Assembly: GCA_027485405.1 (NCBI GenBank)
Contig: JAIXRB010000075.1
Coordinates: forward strand, 1-5,324
Direction: 5' to 3'
DNA: 5,324 nt
From: Leptospiraceae bacterium
GTDB taxonomy: Bacteria; Spirochaetota; Leptospiria; Leptospirales; Leptospiraceae
A model generated the notes under the pieces. The model ran no database searches. It was given only the letters and a program-made list of their open reading frames with translations, and was not told the DNA's origin. The translations under genes and the position numbers were made by a program. Shown piece after piece: positions 5,272 through 5,324 of the stretch. The stretch's first letter is position 1, and the number at the start of each line of letters is the position of its first letter.

Positions 5272-5324
5272 TGATTGCTTTGAGACTATCAGCCTTTTCA
5301 GGCTGCAAAAGCTTCCATATTTTC
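5258..5324 (-). CDS. Possible C-terminal end of a minus-strand gene (partial)
   Basis: Two minus-strand frames are open from the window edge and look like protein tails. One reads KIWKLLQPEKADSLKAISER-T and stops at 5258-5260. The other reads ENMEAFAA and stops at 5298-5300. They cannot both be real and too little is visible to choose. The terminator-like hairpin with its T-rich minus-strand tail at 5161-5207 supports some gene arriving from the right in this orientation. No function can be proposed. Confidence 0.3.
   Translation of the reverse strand, partial: KIWKLLQPEKADSLKAISERT
5290..5305 (-). repeat. GAAA-tetraloop hairpin
   Basis: On the minus strand CAGCCT-GAAA-AGGCTG forms a perfect 6-bp stem closed by a GNRA-type GAAA loop, a stable RNA fold. 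It overlaps or lies just past the end of whatever minus-strand gene enters at the right edge. No U-tract follows. Confidence 0.45.

Overview
The window looks like a piece of a Leptospira-type spirochaete chromosome, probably from a free-living (saprophytic-clade) species. The basis is indirect: an AT-rich genome (roughly 38-40% GC by eye), a seven-helix membrane AraC-type regulator and FA_hydroxylase-type lipid enzymes of the sort common there, and short structured dispersed repeats. I could not check this by a database search, so the genus is an inference.

Layout, left to right. Positions 1-544 hold no credible gene. They are filled with structured repeats: two copies of a 32-nt hairpin, several longer inverted repeats that compete for the same strand, and a tRNA T-arm-like motif present in both orientations. 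Positions 545-1251 are a fatty acid hydroxylase / sterol desaturase-family gene broken by an out-of-frame internal deletion and an in-frame nonsense codon. Positions 1264-1501 look like a small membrane-protein gene with a one-base frameshift. Positions 1502-1778 are mostly non-coding, with one possible gene scrap. Positions 1779-2539 are an intact two-gene HEPN-MNT toxin-antitoxin module (type VII, HepT/MntA type). Converging on it with a 6-nt gap is an intact PlsC-like acyltransferase on the minus strand (2546-3313). A possible 45-codon ORF lies at 3440-3577. A membrane-anchored AraC-family regulator follows (3591-4662); its DNA-binding domain is interrupted by a second out-of-frame deletion. 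An intact four-helix membrane protein of unknown function (4718-5155) follows, and the right edge carries three hairpins plus what may be the tail of a minus-strand gene.

These genes do not form one pathway. The pattern is a decaying accessory region. Three genes are damaged, two of them by what appear to be out-of-frame deletions of similar estimated size (about 75 nt). The HEPN-MNT pair between them keeps every catalytic motif. The most interesting signals are this preserved module in a field of pseudogenes and the structured repeat cluster at the left edge, where the two hairpin copies show a compensatory base-pair change.
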